Source: Salminus brasiliensis
Lineage: Eukaryota > Chordata > Actinopteri > Characiformes > Bryconidae
Length of the DNA stretch: 64,000 nucleotides
Assembly (NCBI RefSeq): GCF_030463535.1
Contig: NC_132880.1
Span: 39,685,842 to 39,749,841 of the forward strand
Direction of reading: 5' to 3'
Under the pieces are notes generated by a model. It made no database searches and had not been told where the DNA came from. It saw nothing but the letters and a program-made list of their open reading frames with translations. The number at the start of each line of letters is the position of its first letter. Positions within the stretch are counted from its first letter, which is position 1. Position numbers and translations under genes: made by a program. Shown here one piece after another: positions 34,865 to 45,969 of the stretch.

Positions 34865-37800
34865 GCAAACGGGAGATAAATCAGTATTTCAGCATCAAAA
34901 ATGCCAAATTACTCTCCCTCGTCGCTGTGCTTGTCCTCACGGCTGTCCACTCCGCCTCTCGGTATTATGGAGGTAGGTGGAAACGCTTGGTGTAGCGAGC
35001 TCTGTCCTGCAGTGTTTTCAGCCAGCAGCTACGCTAGCATGCAGGCTAGTGTAGCCCTGTGTGTGACTGCCCTGCCGAGGCAGTCCGGTGTCACTTAGCT
35101 AGAGCTGCAGTACACAGCGCGGACTGCTAGCTACCTTTAGAGCATCCTGCACCAGACAGTGCTACTTCTACTCAGTGTCTAGATTATAGATTTCTGGGTT
35201 CTGAAGTGAAATCGCTAGCTAGTGGTTCTGGGAGGATTTATGGGTGGATAACATTAGCTAGCTGGTAGGTGTAATGTGGGTCCGGGAAGTCAAAATCCAC
35301 CCCAGGTCAAAATCCACCCCAGGATTTAGTTCCAACAGCCGGGGTGGCTCTGCTGCAGCTCGGCTGCTCGGCCAGGTGGAACCAAATCGTGGGGTGGATT
35401 TGTACTTTCTGGATTTGTCAACTCTGAGTGGTGTTGAAATAGCGATCCCACCATCTTTCACACTGTCTGCGAGAGAGAGACGAGTTAGGCTACTTAGCTA
35501 GATGAAGCAGGGGTAGTCATTTGCAGTGAGGGGTGTTTACAGTACAGTGAATTATGTGTAGAGCCAGGTTTCCATTTTTGCTCATGACCATATGTTAACC
35601 TTGTGTTTGTTTGCTAGCTTAGTGACATTCCTCCACCCAGATGTTATTGCATTTACACTATATGTCCAAATGTTTGTAGACACCCCTTTTAATTAATGCA
35701 TTCAGATCATTTAAGTTGCACCCATTGCTGACATAGATGTGCAAATACACACACACACACACACACACACATACACACACACACATAGCTTGTCTAGTCC
35801 CTGCAGAGGCGTGCTGCCAATAGGACAGGAACATGAACCTAAATGCCAGACATGGAACCGTGAAATGATTCTCGGTACTTCTGGATGAGTTGGATGCAGT
35901 CAAATCCTCACAGCAAGGCTCCAAAATCTTGTGGAAAGCCTTCCCTGGACTGTAAAGGCAATTGCCCCAACAAAAGCAAAATAGTACAAATATTTTTTTT
36001 TATATAAATACCCTTTATTTCAGAAGAAACAATAAATGAGCAGGTGTCTCAATACTTTTGTCCATCAAATTTGAGAAATAATATTTAGAGACATTTTAGA
36101 AATATTCCCAGATTATTAAATTTAGGAAACTCCTAATTAAAACGATCAATAATCGAGCAGATTATTAACCAGTCTAATTGCTGGTGCGTTAGGTGTTGTG
36201 AACATGTAGAGTCACCTATTTGCACTCATAATGGTAGTAAACAGGTAGGTAGTAATACATACTGTACTGGAATCAATAGTATAGTTCAGCATATGGGACA
36301 TGCCTGCAGTCACAGTGGCAAAGATGTGATCTACGTAGTCTAATTATGTCTATGTGTGGTGATTTGGGAAGGTGCGTCTTACCAAAAATTGGTGTTTTCT
36401 CCTAAATTAAGCACACACAAGTATACTAAGGATGTATTCATAAACTCAGACATACTAGAGTGTATGTATGGTGGGGGGGGGGTGGAGTATGTGTATTTAA
36501 ATTCATAACGGGTTCTGCATTTCAGGCAGGGACACGTGTGACTGGCTCCTATCCAGCGGACGTTTCTTAGGGGACGGTGTGTGGCAGCCATATGGCTGCA
36601 TGATGCACAAATACAAAAGCATGTGAGTCAACCTTGGATACTGTAATACAATATTTAGACATATGGTTGTTCAGAAAAGGATCTCAAAGTTTCAAATGCT
36701 TTTATTATTTATTTATGCTTTATAATTATTATTATTATAATTATTATTATTTTCAGCGAAGCAAAGACATGCCTCAACAATAAACGAGTAGCATTCATAG
36801 GGGACTCCAGAATCCGGCAGCTCTTCTATCCTTTCGTCAAAATTATCAACCCTGAGATAAAGGAAGATGGCAACAAGGTTGGTTTGTTGTTCTCTGACTG
36901 ATATTTTTGGTGCTTAGCTAAATTTATGGTTTTGGGGTTTTTTACCGTTCCTATCCATCAGTGGTCTAATTTACTGAGGCATTAGGAGCCTAAATGGTCC
37001 TGATAGCAGAACGTTTCTGACTATTCATTTCTGGATGTTTGACATTTATTGCATATCATTGTTATCTGGCAGTATGTGTAAATGTATGTAATATAAAATG
37101 AACTGTTATTAAATATTAAATTATTTGTGGGTTAATCAGTTTGCTTGTTTTATTACTTACGAGCTAGACTAGCTAAGCAGTCTAGGGTTTCTTATTTTTA
37201 TTAGTTTTTTGTTTGTTTTTTGTTGTACCTGCTAAAGTCATGGATTTGGAAATGGCATCCTTTTGAAATGTCTGCAGTTGCAATGGCAGGACTTGTAAAA
37301 ACAGATTTTTTTTTTCAAAGAATATTGCAGCCTCTCTGTCTGTATTTACTCTTTTTATCTCTCTGAAACGAGGCCTTCGATTAGAAAATATGCCACATAC
37401 TTTTAAAAAGGCCACCCTAAAGTTTAGTGTAGTGGGTAACAACAACACCAAGAAGTCGTCTTCTCACACTATAGCGTGACATGATTGAAAAGTCGATCTT
37501 AATAAGCGCATCAACCAAATGCCAGTGATGTAAAATATATGTAAAAGTGAAAATGCTGAAATGTCTGTCAAGTGAAGTTGTAGTCTTATCACTTCTGTAA
37601 TACGAGTAACCTAGATAAGAGCGTCAGCTAAATGCTGTAAATGTAAGTTATCCAGTTCAGTTATGTTATTGTTATTGTGTAAGATAAATGTGTGGGCATT
37701 TTGCTGATAGTCTGCAGTTTGGAAGTACATTTGTTTTATAGAGCTAAAAATGGCCTGATAAATAGTGGCACTGTTTTGAATTATTGTTTCTACTATCTTT

Positions 37801-40800
37801 TCCCTTTAATGATGCTGCCAGCACGAAAACATTCCCTTTGCAGACAGAGAGTCGGCATTGAATGTGGTGAGTGTTTTAATAAGCATCTTTTCCATTTGGT
37901 GAAAAGAGGTTCTAAATGTGGTACAAAGAAGCATGGTCTGTTCTTTTGTAGGACTTCCTGTGGTATGCAGAAGTTAATAATTCCATGAAGGAACAGGTGA
38001 CATCCTGGGCAGAGGTAAAGGCAAACAAATTCTAATAATTCTAATAATTCAATAACTCTGATTCTGGTTGTGCATCTTGTGCAATTTAATAATGTTTTTC
38101 TAATTACACTTTACTGCAGAGGCCCTCTACCAAGCCAGATGTCATTATCATCGGTGCTGCCACTGTAAGTCAGAGCCTCACTAAGTATTAATATTGAATC
38201 TTAATTTAATATCAAATATTAAATCATTAGTTAATGATACACATTTGAAGAAAAAGTGGCATGTCCAAAATTATTCATACCCTTTGAAAACTGTCACAGT
38301 ATATGGGAAAATCCAAAGTTCTATACCATTCCAAATAGTCCAAGCTGTTTTAAAGCATCCTAATTACCCTGATTCATTGGGAACAGCTGTTTTAATCAAC
38401 TCAACAGGAGAAAAACAGCAGCTCTCTGCAGTTGGTTTGTGGACAGTCATGGCTAAGACAAAGGAGCTCACTAAGGACCTGCGGCTGTGCATTGTGGCCG
38501 CTCACAAGTCAGGAAAGGGCTATAAAGCCATATCAAAATGTTTTCAAGTTCCAGTGGCTACAGTGCAAAGTATTATTAAAAAATACAAGAAGTTCCACAC
38601 TGTGGAAAATCTCAGAAGATGTGGTCGGAAGCCAAAAGTGACACCTGTGCTGGCCAGGAGAATAGTGAGAGAGGTGAAGAAAAATCCAAGGATCACCACC
38701 AAGGCCATCCTGGTGAATCTGGACTCTGCTGGTGGCGACATCTCAAGGCAGACAGTTCAACGGACACTGCACACTGCTGGGTTCCACGGACGCAGGCCAA
38801 GGAGGACACCACTTCTCCAGAAAAGGCACACAAAAGCCCGCTTGACCTTTGCAAATGCTCATCTGGACAAAGAAGAAGACTTCTGGTGTTCTGTTTTATG
38901 GTCAGATGAAACAAAAATTGAATTGTTTGGCCACAATGATGTGTGCACCATTTGGCGTAAAAAAGGAGAAGCCTTCAACCCTAAGAACACCATCCCCACT
39001 GTCAAACATGGTGGTGGGAACCTAATGTTTTGGGGGTGTTTTTCAGCCAATGGACCAGGGAACTTGATCGCAGTAAATGGCACCATGAAAAAAGAGCAAT
39101 ACATCAAGATTCTCAACAACAACATCAGGCAGTCTGCAGAGAAACTTGGCCTTGGGAACCGGTGGACATTTCAGCACGACAACGACCCAAAACACACAGC
39201 CAAAGTGGTGAAGAAATGGTTAGCAGACAAAAACATTAATGTTTTGCAGTGGCCCAGCCAGAGTCCTGACTTGAATCCAATTGAGAATCTGTGGAGGGAG
39301 CTAAAGATCAGGGTGATGGCAAGGAGACCCTCGAACCTTAAAGAGTTGGAGCTCATCACTAAAGATGAATGGGCAAAAATACCAGTGGAGACATGCAAAA
39401 AGCTGGTCAGCAATTACAGGAAGCGTTTGATTGCTGTAATAGCCAATAAAGGCTTTTCTATTAATTATTGAGAAGGGTATGAATAATTTTGGACATTCCA
39501 CTTTTTGTTCAAATGTGTATAAAAGCTGAGAAATATTTTTTTCCACAATGATGCCTCTTGTACATCATCGTGTTATCTCCTGGGAGATGCCTGTGTCATT
39601 TCCAGGCAAAAATATAATTTCTGGTTAAATAAAAGTAAATTTAAGTCAAACTTTGACAGGGGTATGAATACTTTTGGGCATGACTGTATATAAAATATTT
39701 CGATTGTTATGACCACCCCTGGTTTGGAATTAACTCTGCTTGGGATAGCATAGATGCAATGTGATCAGGTTTGCTGCATGTGTAAATTAGCAAGCACACC
39801 AGTCAGTTGTAGCAGAGTGCGAAACGATCATCAAGTGCAAAGAACGCGATTTGACTGATGTCCAAAAGGGCATGATAATAGGGTACCCTGGGTGAAGGGT
39901 GGTAGTATTGCGGAAACCGCTAGCTTAATGGGATGTTCTGTAGTGAAGGTGTACTGAGAATGGACGTCGCACACATTAAATACATCCCAATGGCATAACA
40001 GTGCTGCCCCACAGGTCATTGATGAGGGAAACAATGACTCCGATAAGGGGTCCAGAGCAATCAACGTGCCATTGTGGATAAGTTTAATGAACGACTTCAA
40101 TCACCTAATGCAGGCTATGTCATGACGCCTTGCTAGTGTCCTCCGAGGTGGTTATATATATATTTTTAATAACAGATTGCCCTGCTGCTGTAATAAACTA
40201 ACAGCTGTGGTTTGTATTGTATTTACACAGTGGTCCATCAAACTGCACAGCGGCAGCAGTGAAACACTCCTTCAGTACAAGGCAAACCTCACATCTATAG
40301 CAGCACCACTGGAGAAACTCACTGAGCATAGTGAGGTCTATTGGGTTTTACAAGGTATGTTTTAAATGTTGATTGTAAATGAAAAGTCTGTCTCAAGTAG
40401 CTGGTTTATTAATGTTTGCCCCTTGTTTTTAGATCCTGTGTATGAGGAGATTCTGAGCGAGAATCGTAAGATGATTACAAACGAGCAGATAGACCTGTAT
40501 AATGCAGCGGCAGTCAGTGCTCTGAATAACAGCAAGAGGAACACCAAGGCTAGGGTGAAGTTCCTAGAGGCCTCTCGGCAGGCTGCCATGGAGACCATCA
40601 CCCTGTCACTGGATGGGCTGCACCTTCCTGAAAGCACACGGAATGTGGTGGGTCATTAGCAGACACCTTGCAGCATAAATGCTTTCATGAGATGTTCTCA
40701 TTTGTCAGCTAATTGGGCTTGTTATTGTGCTCTTCTACCAGGGTGCCATGGTTCTGATGAACTCCATATGCAACAAAATCCTCAAGCCCATTGATGGCTC

Positions 40801-43800
40801 CTGCTGTCAGAGTGTTTCTTCACTAAGCATTCTACAGAAACTGGCTTCTGGACTCTTTCTAGCAGCTGGTGTCTGCTTCCTGGTCCTTCATGTGCTAGGC
40901 TATAGCAGGCATCGCAAGAGCAAGCCTGTTTCTGATGTGGAGAGTGGCGAGGAGAAGAAGCCTCTCACTGCTGCAGTGCCGCTCAACCTTAAGGAAGCAT
41001 TACAGTCAGTCTGCAAGATGGGTCTCATCATGCTCTACTTCTATCTTTGTGACCGAGCAGACATTTTTATGAAGGAGCAGAAGTTCTACACACACTCCAC
41101 CTTCTTCATTCCACTCATCTACATATTTGTCTTGGGAATCTTCTACAGTGAGAATAGCAAAGAGGTACATACAATATTACTTACAGTTTTAGGTTGGCAG
41201 ATGTCAGACTGCTGTGGTATACAGCGCTCTGTAAGTTCTGTCAAATTCCAATAAGGTGCCACCACAACCTTGGAGGTGTATGAAGTTGTGTTGCTTGCGG
41301 TTTGAATGTAAGCAGTTAAAAGAGTTATGTTTTCCAGACCAAACTGCTAAACAGAGAGCAGACAGATGAATGGAAGGGCTGGATGCAACTGGTCATCCTC
41401 ATCTATCATATATCTGGCGCCAGTGCTGTAAGTTCTCTTATGAATATTAACACAAATTATACACTGATCAGCTGTGACATTAGTACCACTGATCCTTGAA
41501 GTCCTTGAAGTTGATGTGTTAATAGCAGAACAACTGGGCAAGCATAAAAGCCACTTTGGGTGTTTCCCAGTATGCAGTGGTCAGTACCTACCAAAAATGT
41601 TCCAAAAAGGCAAGAAAAGCACCTGCAATCCATGGAGGTCCCATCTCACAACTTACAGGACTTAAAGGATCTGCTGCTAACGTCTTAGTGTCCGATACCT
41701 CAGGACACCTTCAGATGTCTTGCTTAGTCCATGCTTTAAATGGTAAGATCTATTGTGGCAGCACATGGGGGACATACTCAGTATTAAGCAGGTAGTGCTA
41801 ATGTTATGGCTCATCAGTGCATAGTGTATGTTTGCACTTGTGCTGTACGATACTGTACTGTACTGACATAATCTCCATTTGCCCTGTTCTTCTCTTTCCT
41901 ATAGTTCATACCTGTCTACATGCACATACGTGTCCTAGTGGCAGCTTATCTCTTCCAGACAGGATATGGCCACTTCTCCTTCTTCTGGTTAAAGGGGGAC
42001 TTTGGACTTTACAGAGTGTGCCAGGTGACATCTCCACCTTCTGCTTAAGAACTAGTACACCTTAAGTGTACACAATATCCTGCACCTTACTGTAGGCTGT
42101 AACCTGCTCCTTTATATAGCATGTTGGTGACCTGTTGCTGTCAGCTTGCACATTGTAAAATTAGGGTGATTCTGTTCCAGGTTCTCTTCAGACTCAATTT
42201 TCTAGTGGTAGTGCTCTGCCTCGTCATGGACAGACCGTACCAGTTCTACTACTTTGTGCCTCTGGTTACCTTTTGGTTTGTGATCATCTATGCCATAATG
42301 GCAATGTGGCCACAGGTTCTGCAGATCAAAACCAATGGTAATGACCTACATTAAACATTAGTTTTGTTAGAACTTGACCTTGTGGTTCATGCAGATAGCA
42401 CAGCATTGATTTATTTTTTTGTTTGTGTGTTTTTTGCAGGAAGTGGTTTCTGGCATGTGGCTCTTTTAATAAAGCTATTGGGGTTACTTATTTTCATTTG
42501 CTTCTTTGCATACTCACAGGTGAGTTCTCTCAATTGTTGATGGTCATCATTTAAACCTAAGATTTGAGGGACATGTTTAACAAGCCTGTTTCCTCAGCAA
42601 ATATTGAACTTGTTTGCTTCTTTCAGGGATTCTTTGAGAGCATTTTCTCCGTGTGGCCTGTTTCAAAGCTCTTTGAGCTGCAAGGAAGCATCCATGAGTG
42701 GTGGTTCAGGTGGAAACTAGATAGATTTGTAAGTGAAATATGACTTTTCTCGCAGTGTTGTATTTTTTGTTAGAGTTTTCTGCTATGAACTTTGCAACAT
42801 TACAATGTGCAATATTTTTTCCATTTTACCATGTGCAGTAAAGGGTCAATGTGCAGTTATTTGTAAATAATCTGTAAATAATGTTGGTTTTCATATTTAG
42901 TTTTTCAGTTTTTGACTGCTAATTTATCTACTTTTTGAGTGTCTTGCTATCCCTTTGCTGCTGTGACACTGTGAATTCCCCACTGTGGGACTTATTAAGG
43001 ATTATCTATATAGGTATAGGTGTCAATAATCCATTATTTATTACTCAATTATTCAAATGTTATTGACAAAATTTTCTAATGATGTGTTCATGTATGTGTT
43101 CAGCCGTTAGTGACTCATGCAAGCAAGTATAAAATGTTTTTACAAGTGTTTTTTTTTATTGCAGGCTGTGATCCATGGGATGCTGTTCGCCTTTGTTTAC
43201 CTAGCATTGCAGAAATGCCAGATTTTGTCAGAGGGTAAAGGAGAGCCCTTGTTCTCCAATAAGATTTCCAATTGCCTGCTCTTCATATCAGTCTTCTCTT
43301 TCATAGTAAGTAAGCTACTAGAGTCTTTCTTTTTCTTAGTGCCTTTTTAGATTTGACATGTGTAACTTTCTTTATCTTTCTATAGACATACTCTGTATGG
43401 GCCAGTAGCTGTAAAAATAAGACTGAATGCAATGAGATGCATCCTTATATTTCAGTAGTGCAGGTAAGTTCTCATCCTCTAGTCCTGTTCTATTCTCATT
43501 CTCGTGTAACAATGACCCTCACACTGCATTTACACTGCTCTCATGCAGCAACAGGCGTGAACGTACTCCTCTTGTGTAGCTGGCCGCATGTGGGTGTTAA
43601 CTTACTGAATATATAAAACCTTCTGATAATAAAAACTTTATACTTATTGTGTACTGATTGTAGTAAACAGCTATGATGTTACAAAAATAGCACTTTTTAA
43701 AAGAATTGTTAGCTTTAGGCTTCAGGAAAGGGATTAAAAAAAACCTCAAGATCAGACCTAAATTCTGTATCTGATATTATGGTAGAATATTAACGGTTAT

Positions 43801-44391
43801 TAATCAAAATCTCTGATCATGGCTGTACTGCAAAAGTGGCACAGCCAACACTGCCTTGAATATACTTTTAAGTTAGCTCAGGTGAATTATGGTTGTCTCT
43901 GTTTCATTCTACCCTCAGATTCTGGCATTTGTTCTAATCAGGAACATTCCTGGTTATGCGCGTTCTTTGTATAGCTCTTTTTTTGCGTGGTTTGGAAAAA
44001 TCTCGCTAGAGGTAAGGCTATTGTAGAGTGGCTTAAAATATATATCTGCATGGTATGGCTTATATCAAATGAGTTGCATCTCTCACTCCTTTGCAGTTTA
44101 TAATGCTTTTTTTATCTCTTTCTGCAGCTCTTCATCTGTCAGTACCACATTTGGCTGGCAGCAGACACCAAGGGTATCCTGGTCCTTATTCCTGGGAACC
44201 CCTCTCTCAACATCATCTTTAGCACCTTCATCTTTGTTTGTGTGGCTCATGAAATCTCACAGATCACCAATGTCCTGGCTCAGGTGGCCATCCCTAAAGA
44301 CAGTACCGCTCTGATGAAGAGGCTGTTGGCTGCAGGAGTCTTCCTGGGGCTCGTCCTCATACTGTCTAGGAGTGGGCAAACTGGCTACTGA
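34840..44391 (+). CDS. casd1: Sialate O-acetyltransferase CASD1 (CAS1 domain-containing 1), 18 exons
   Basis: Golgi membrane enzyme that uses acetyl-CoA to O-acetylate CMP-sialic acid, giving 9-O-acetylated sialoglycans. Exons: 34840-34972, 36526-36622, 36757-36877, 37822-37866, 37952-38014, 38120-38164, 40231-40354, 40433-40647, 40742-41164, 41338-41427, 41905-42024, 42181-42337, 42440-42519, 42627-42728, 43165-43305, 43386-43463, 43919-44011, 44128-44391. They join in frame to 796 residues; human has 797. One N-terminal membrane helix (about 23-37) precedes a luminal SGNH-type domain with Ser94 (GDSRIR) and Asp270/His273 (DGLH), the same numbers as the human catalytic triad. A C-terminal multi-span membrane region from about residue 300 follows. 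The start is chosen by match to human MAALAYNLGKREIN; the frame is open further upstream. Confidence 0.95.
34973..36525 (+). other. casd1: casd1 intron 1
   Basis: Donor gtaggt. Contains a short inverted or duplicated 'gtcaaaatccacccca' pair (35290-35325), a family-1 MITE (35654-36070) with a CA microsatellite (35748-35786), and a G run (36472-36483). No other gene. Confidence 0.75.
35654..36070 (+). mobile_element. MITE-like element, family 1, copy 3
   Basis: Begins 'tacactatatgtccaaatgt' and ends 'gagcaggtgtctcaatactt' plus 'ttgtccat', so both inverted ends are present. The interior includes a CA microsatellite and 'gccttccctggactgtaaag', shared with copies 2 and 4. No coding frame. Confidence 0.6.
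36878..37821 (+). other. casd1: casd1 intron 3, no embedded gene
   Basis: About 0.9 kb, AT-rich. The donor is gttggt, which departs from consensus, but the frame and the human match (GNK/HENIPF) fix the junction. Confidence 0.75.
38238..39689 (+). mobile_element. Tc1-like DNA transposon in casd1 intron 6, left end truncated
   Basis: The right side has two related direct-repeat-type blocks: inner 'gggtatgaataattttggac' (39474-39493) and outer 'gggtatgaatacttttgggc' (39660-39679), the latter ending catgactgta. The left side keeps only the inner block ('gtccaaaattattcataccc', 38263-38282). The outer left block would be expected about 165 bases further out but is absent, and unrelated sequence and casd1 exon 6 lie there. 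So this is an IR/DR-type element missing its left terminus. Confidence 0.8.
38449..39471 (+). CDS. Tc1/mariner-family transposase, open reading frame intact
   Basis: Cuts and pastes Tc1-like DNA at TA sites. From the Met at 38449 ([11 protein letters not shown]) the protein is 340 residues, the usual length for the family. The open frame extends 85 codons further upstream, which I regard as the terminal repeat. It has paired helix-turn-helix DNA-binding regions at about 1-115 with a GRKPKV linker (59-64). The catalytic triad is Asp153 (WSDET), Asp244 (FQHDNDPKH) and Glu279 (NPIEN), with 34 residues between the last two (DD34E). A Gly-rich box (KHGGGN) is present. No stop or frameshift is seen, which is unusual because most fish Tc1 copies are decayed. 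Whether it is active cannot be told. Confidence 0.9.
   Translation: MAKTKELTKDLRLCIVAAHKSGKGYKAISKCFQVPVATVQSIIKKYKKFHTVENLRRCGRKPKVTPVLARRIVREVKKNPRITTKAILVNLDSAGGDISRQTVQRTLHTAGFHGRRPRRTPLLQKRHTKARLTFANAHLDKEEDFWCSVLWSDETKIELFGHNDVCTIWRKKGEAFNPKNTIPTVKHGGGNLMFWGCFSANGPGNLIAVNGTMKKEQYIKILNNNIRQSAEKLGLGNRWTFQHDNDPKHTAKVVKKWLADKNINVLQWPSQSPDLNPIENLWRELKIRVMARRPSNLKELELITKDEWAKIPVETCKKLVSNYRKRLIAVIANKGFSINY
39745..40150 (+). mobile_element. Second, decayed Tc1-like fragment in casd1 intron 6
   Basis: 'cgcgatttgactgatgtcca' followed by 'aaagggcatgataa' and 'gcggaaaccgctagc' resembles the N-terminal helix-turn-helix coding region of a different Tc1-like family. Multiple frame breaks and no catalytic region. 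It lies directly downstream of the intact element and before exon 7. Confidence 0.55.
41428..41904 (+). other. casd1: casd1 intron 10, mostly an inverted-repeat element
   Basis: Most of the intron is the family-2 element at 41459-41825. The acceptor ttcctatag is intact. Confidence 0.7.
41459..41825. mobile_element. Inverted-repeat element, family 2, larger copy
   Basis: Left end 'acactgatcagctgtgacat' and right end 'ctaatgttatggctcatcag' plus tgcatagtg are imperfect inverted repeats. 'gaagttgatgtgttaatagc' and 'gggcaagcataaaag' recall the non-coding leader of Tc1-like elements with these ends. No intact transposase. Confidence 0.6.
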
Positions 44392-45531
44392 AGAAGCCGG
44401 GGACCACTGCCTACCTTGCCGCATCAGTGAACAAGCCTTGAGTGAGTTGAGGTACTGGAGAAGGACTCATCAGGAATATGTGAGCTCCAAGAACAGACTC
44501 TTTCTTCAGGCTTGTTGACAGCAGTATGATGTAATACTGAATTCAGGCTGAAACACCCAGAGGACGGGCCCCGAGGAGAGGCCAGGGGCAAAATGCAGTA
44601 AGGATGTACTTTGTAAAACTTTGTTTACAATGAACACAGATTTTATACAGGATGTGTATGCTGTGGCCAGAGAGAGAGACATACCACATCTCGTCATACA
44701 CTTTGGTGATTGTAAAGACTTCGACTGAAGCTGACATTGATAAAATGTGAGCCACCTGTTCTCCGTCCATATGTCTTGTAGTAGTTAATTGTTTGTTGTG
44801 GGTGTACAGTATTTAATGATTTAAATTAAGTTTATTTTGTACAGGGGTGTATTTGTGGCACTTTTACATTTTTGTTTGTTTTTTTGTTGTTGTTTTTTTA
44901 CATTTATTTTGTTTCTCCCTTTTTGTTCCCATGACCGATGTGAACAGAGTATTACATTTCCCATCTCATGCAGTAGACAACTCCGCATATGACAACTGCC
45001 TCCACTTTACTAACCAGTTTACTTCAGTGTAAATGACCACTATAGTAAACGCTTTTTCAGTGTTTGTACATGTTTATTCATGCTTTCAGCAGTTCTCAAT
45101 TGTCCAGAGCTGTCAACAGACACAAGAAACTTCTATAGCGGACAGACCATGGACAGTGAAGAGGTCCCTGCTAGACCTTCTGGAAGACTGGATCTGTCTC
45201 TCAAGACTGGGAAGAAGAGTTTTCTCTTCCATTTATTAGACACTATTTATTGTCACTTATATTTTTATTTTTGCAAAATCTATAAACAAAAAGCTTGGAT
45301 CTACTGTTGTGCTGAAACGTTTTGTTGCTTTGCAGCGAGGAAGGTCAGAGAGTTTTAACTAAGCTTGACGACTGCTTTGCTGATACTGATGTGTAGCTTT
45401 TTTTAATTTAGAAAAACAGACGGCCTTCTTGTATGTTGTGCAGCTTTTAGCTTTCAGGGCCCTGGTTATTGAATGCTCTGTTGTATTAGGATCATCGTAA
45501 CTGGTATGGAGGGTGCTTAATATGATTTTCA
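44392..45531 (+). other. casd1: casd1 3' flank / probable 3' UTR
   Basis: Follows the TGA at 44389-44391. The 3' UTR length cannot be fixed. I see no clear AATAAA close to the stop, so a long UTR is possible. Frames here, including one at 45080-45358, have no known motif. Confidence 0.45.
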
Positions 45532-45969
45532 CTCTAGGGGTGGGCGATACGATAAATAAACATCGTAAATATCACGATATTTAAAGACAGTTTTACGTTT
45601 TGTATAGTAATATTTTGACATGCAGACAAAATGCATCACGAGGGCAGCGCAATATTGGAAAAAAATTATTGTGATATTTTGTTGTCAACAAATACAGAAA
45701 TATCCCCCAGATTTCACCAGAAGTCAATGATCCAACATGTTGTGATATTTACAGGGCATTCTGGGTATTGAAGGTTGGATTAAAATAAATGATATTGGGT
45801 AGATAGATCTGTCAAGGCAATTGAGAAATTAGATTTTTCATTTTGTATCAACCAAGTTGTAGCATTAAATTGGATTGAATTTGCTTTATGTGATATTGCA
45901 TGTCCTGTGATGTGACTATTGCACAAGCCCATGTTGTGATGCCTACACAATCTATTGTGCAGCCCTAGT
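45532..45969. mobile_element. hAT-like non-autonomous element
   Basis: Left end 'ctaggggtgggcgatacgat' and right end 'caatctattgtgcagcccta' are the inverted ends I associate with hAT-type elements common in fish (reverse complement of the right: tagggctgcacaatag). The interior repeats 'atatcacgatattt'-like motifs and has no transposase. Confidence 0.55.
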
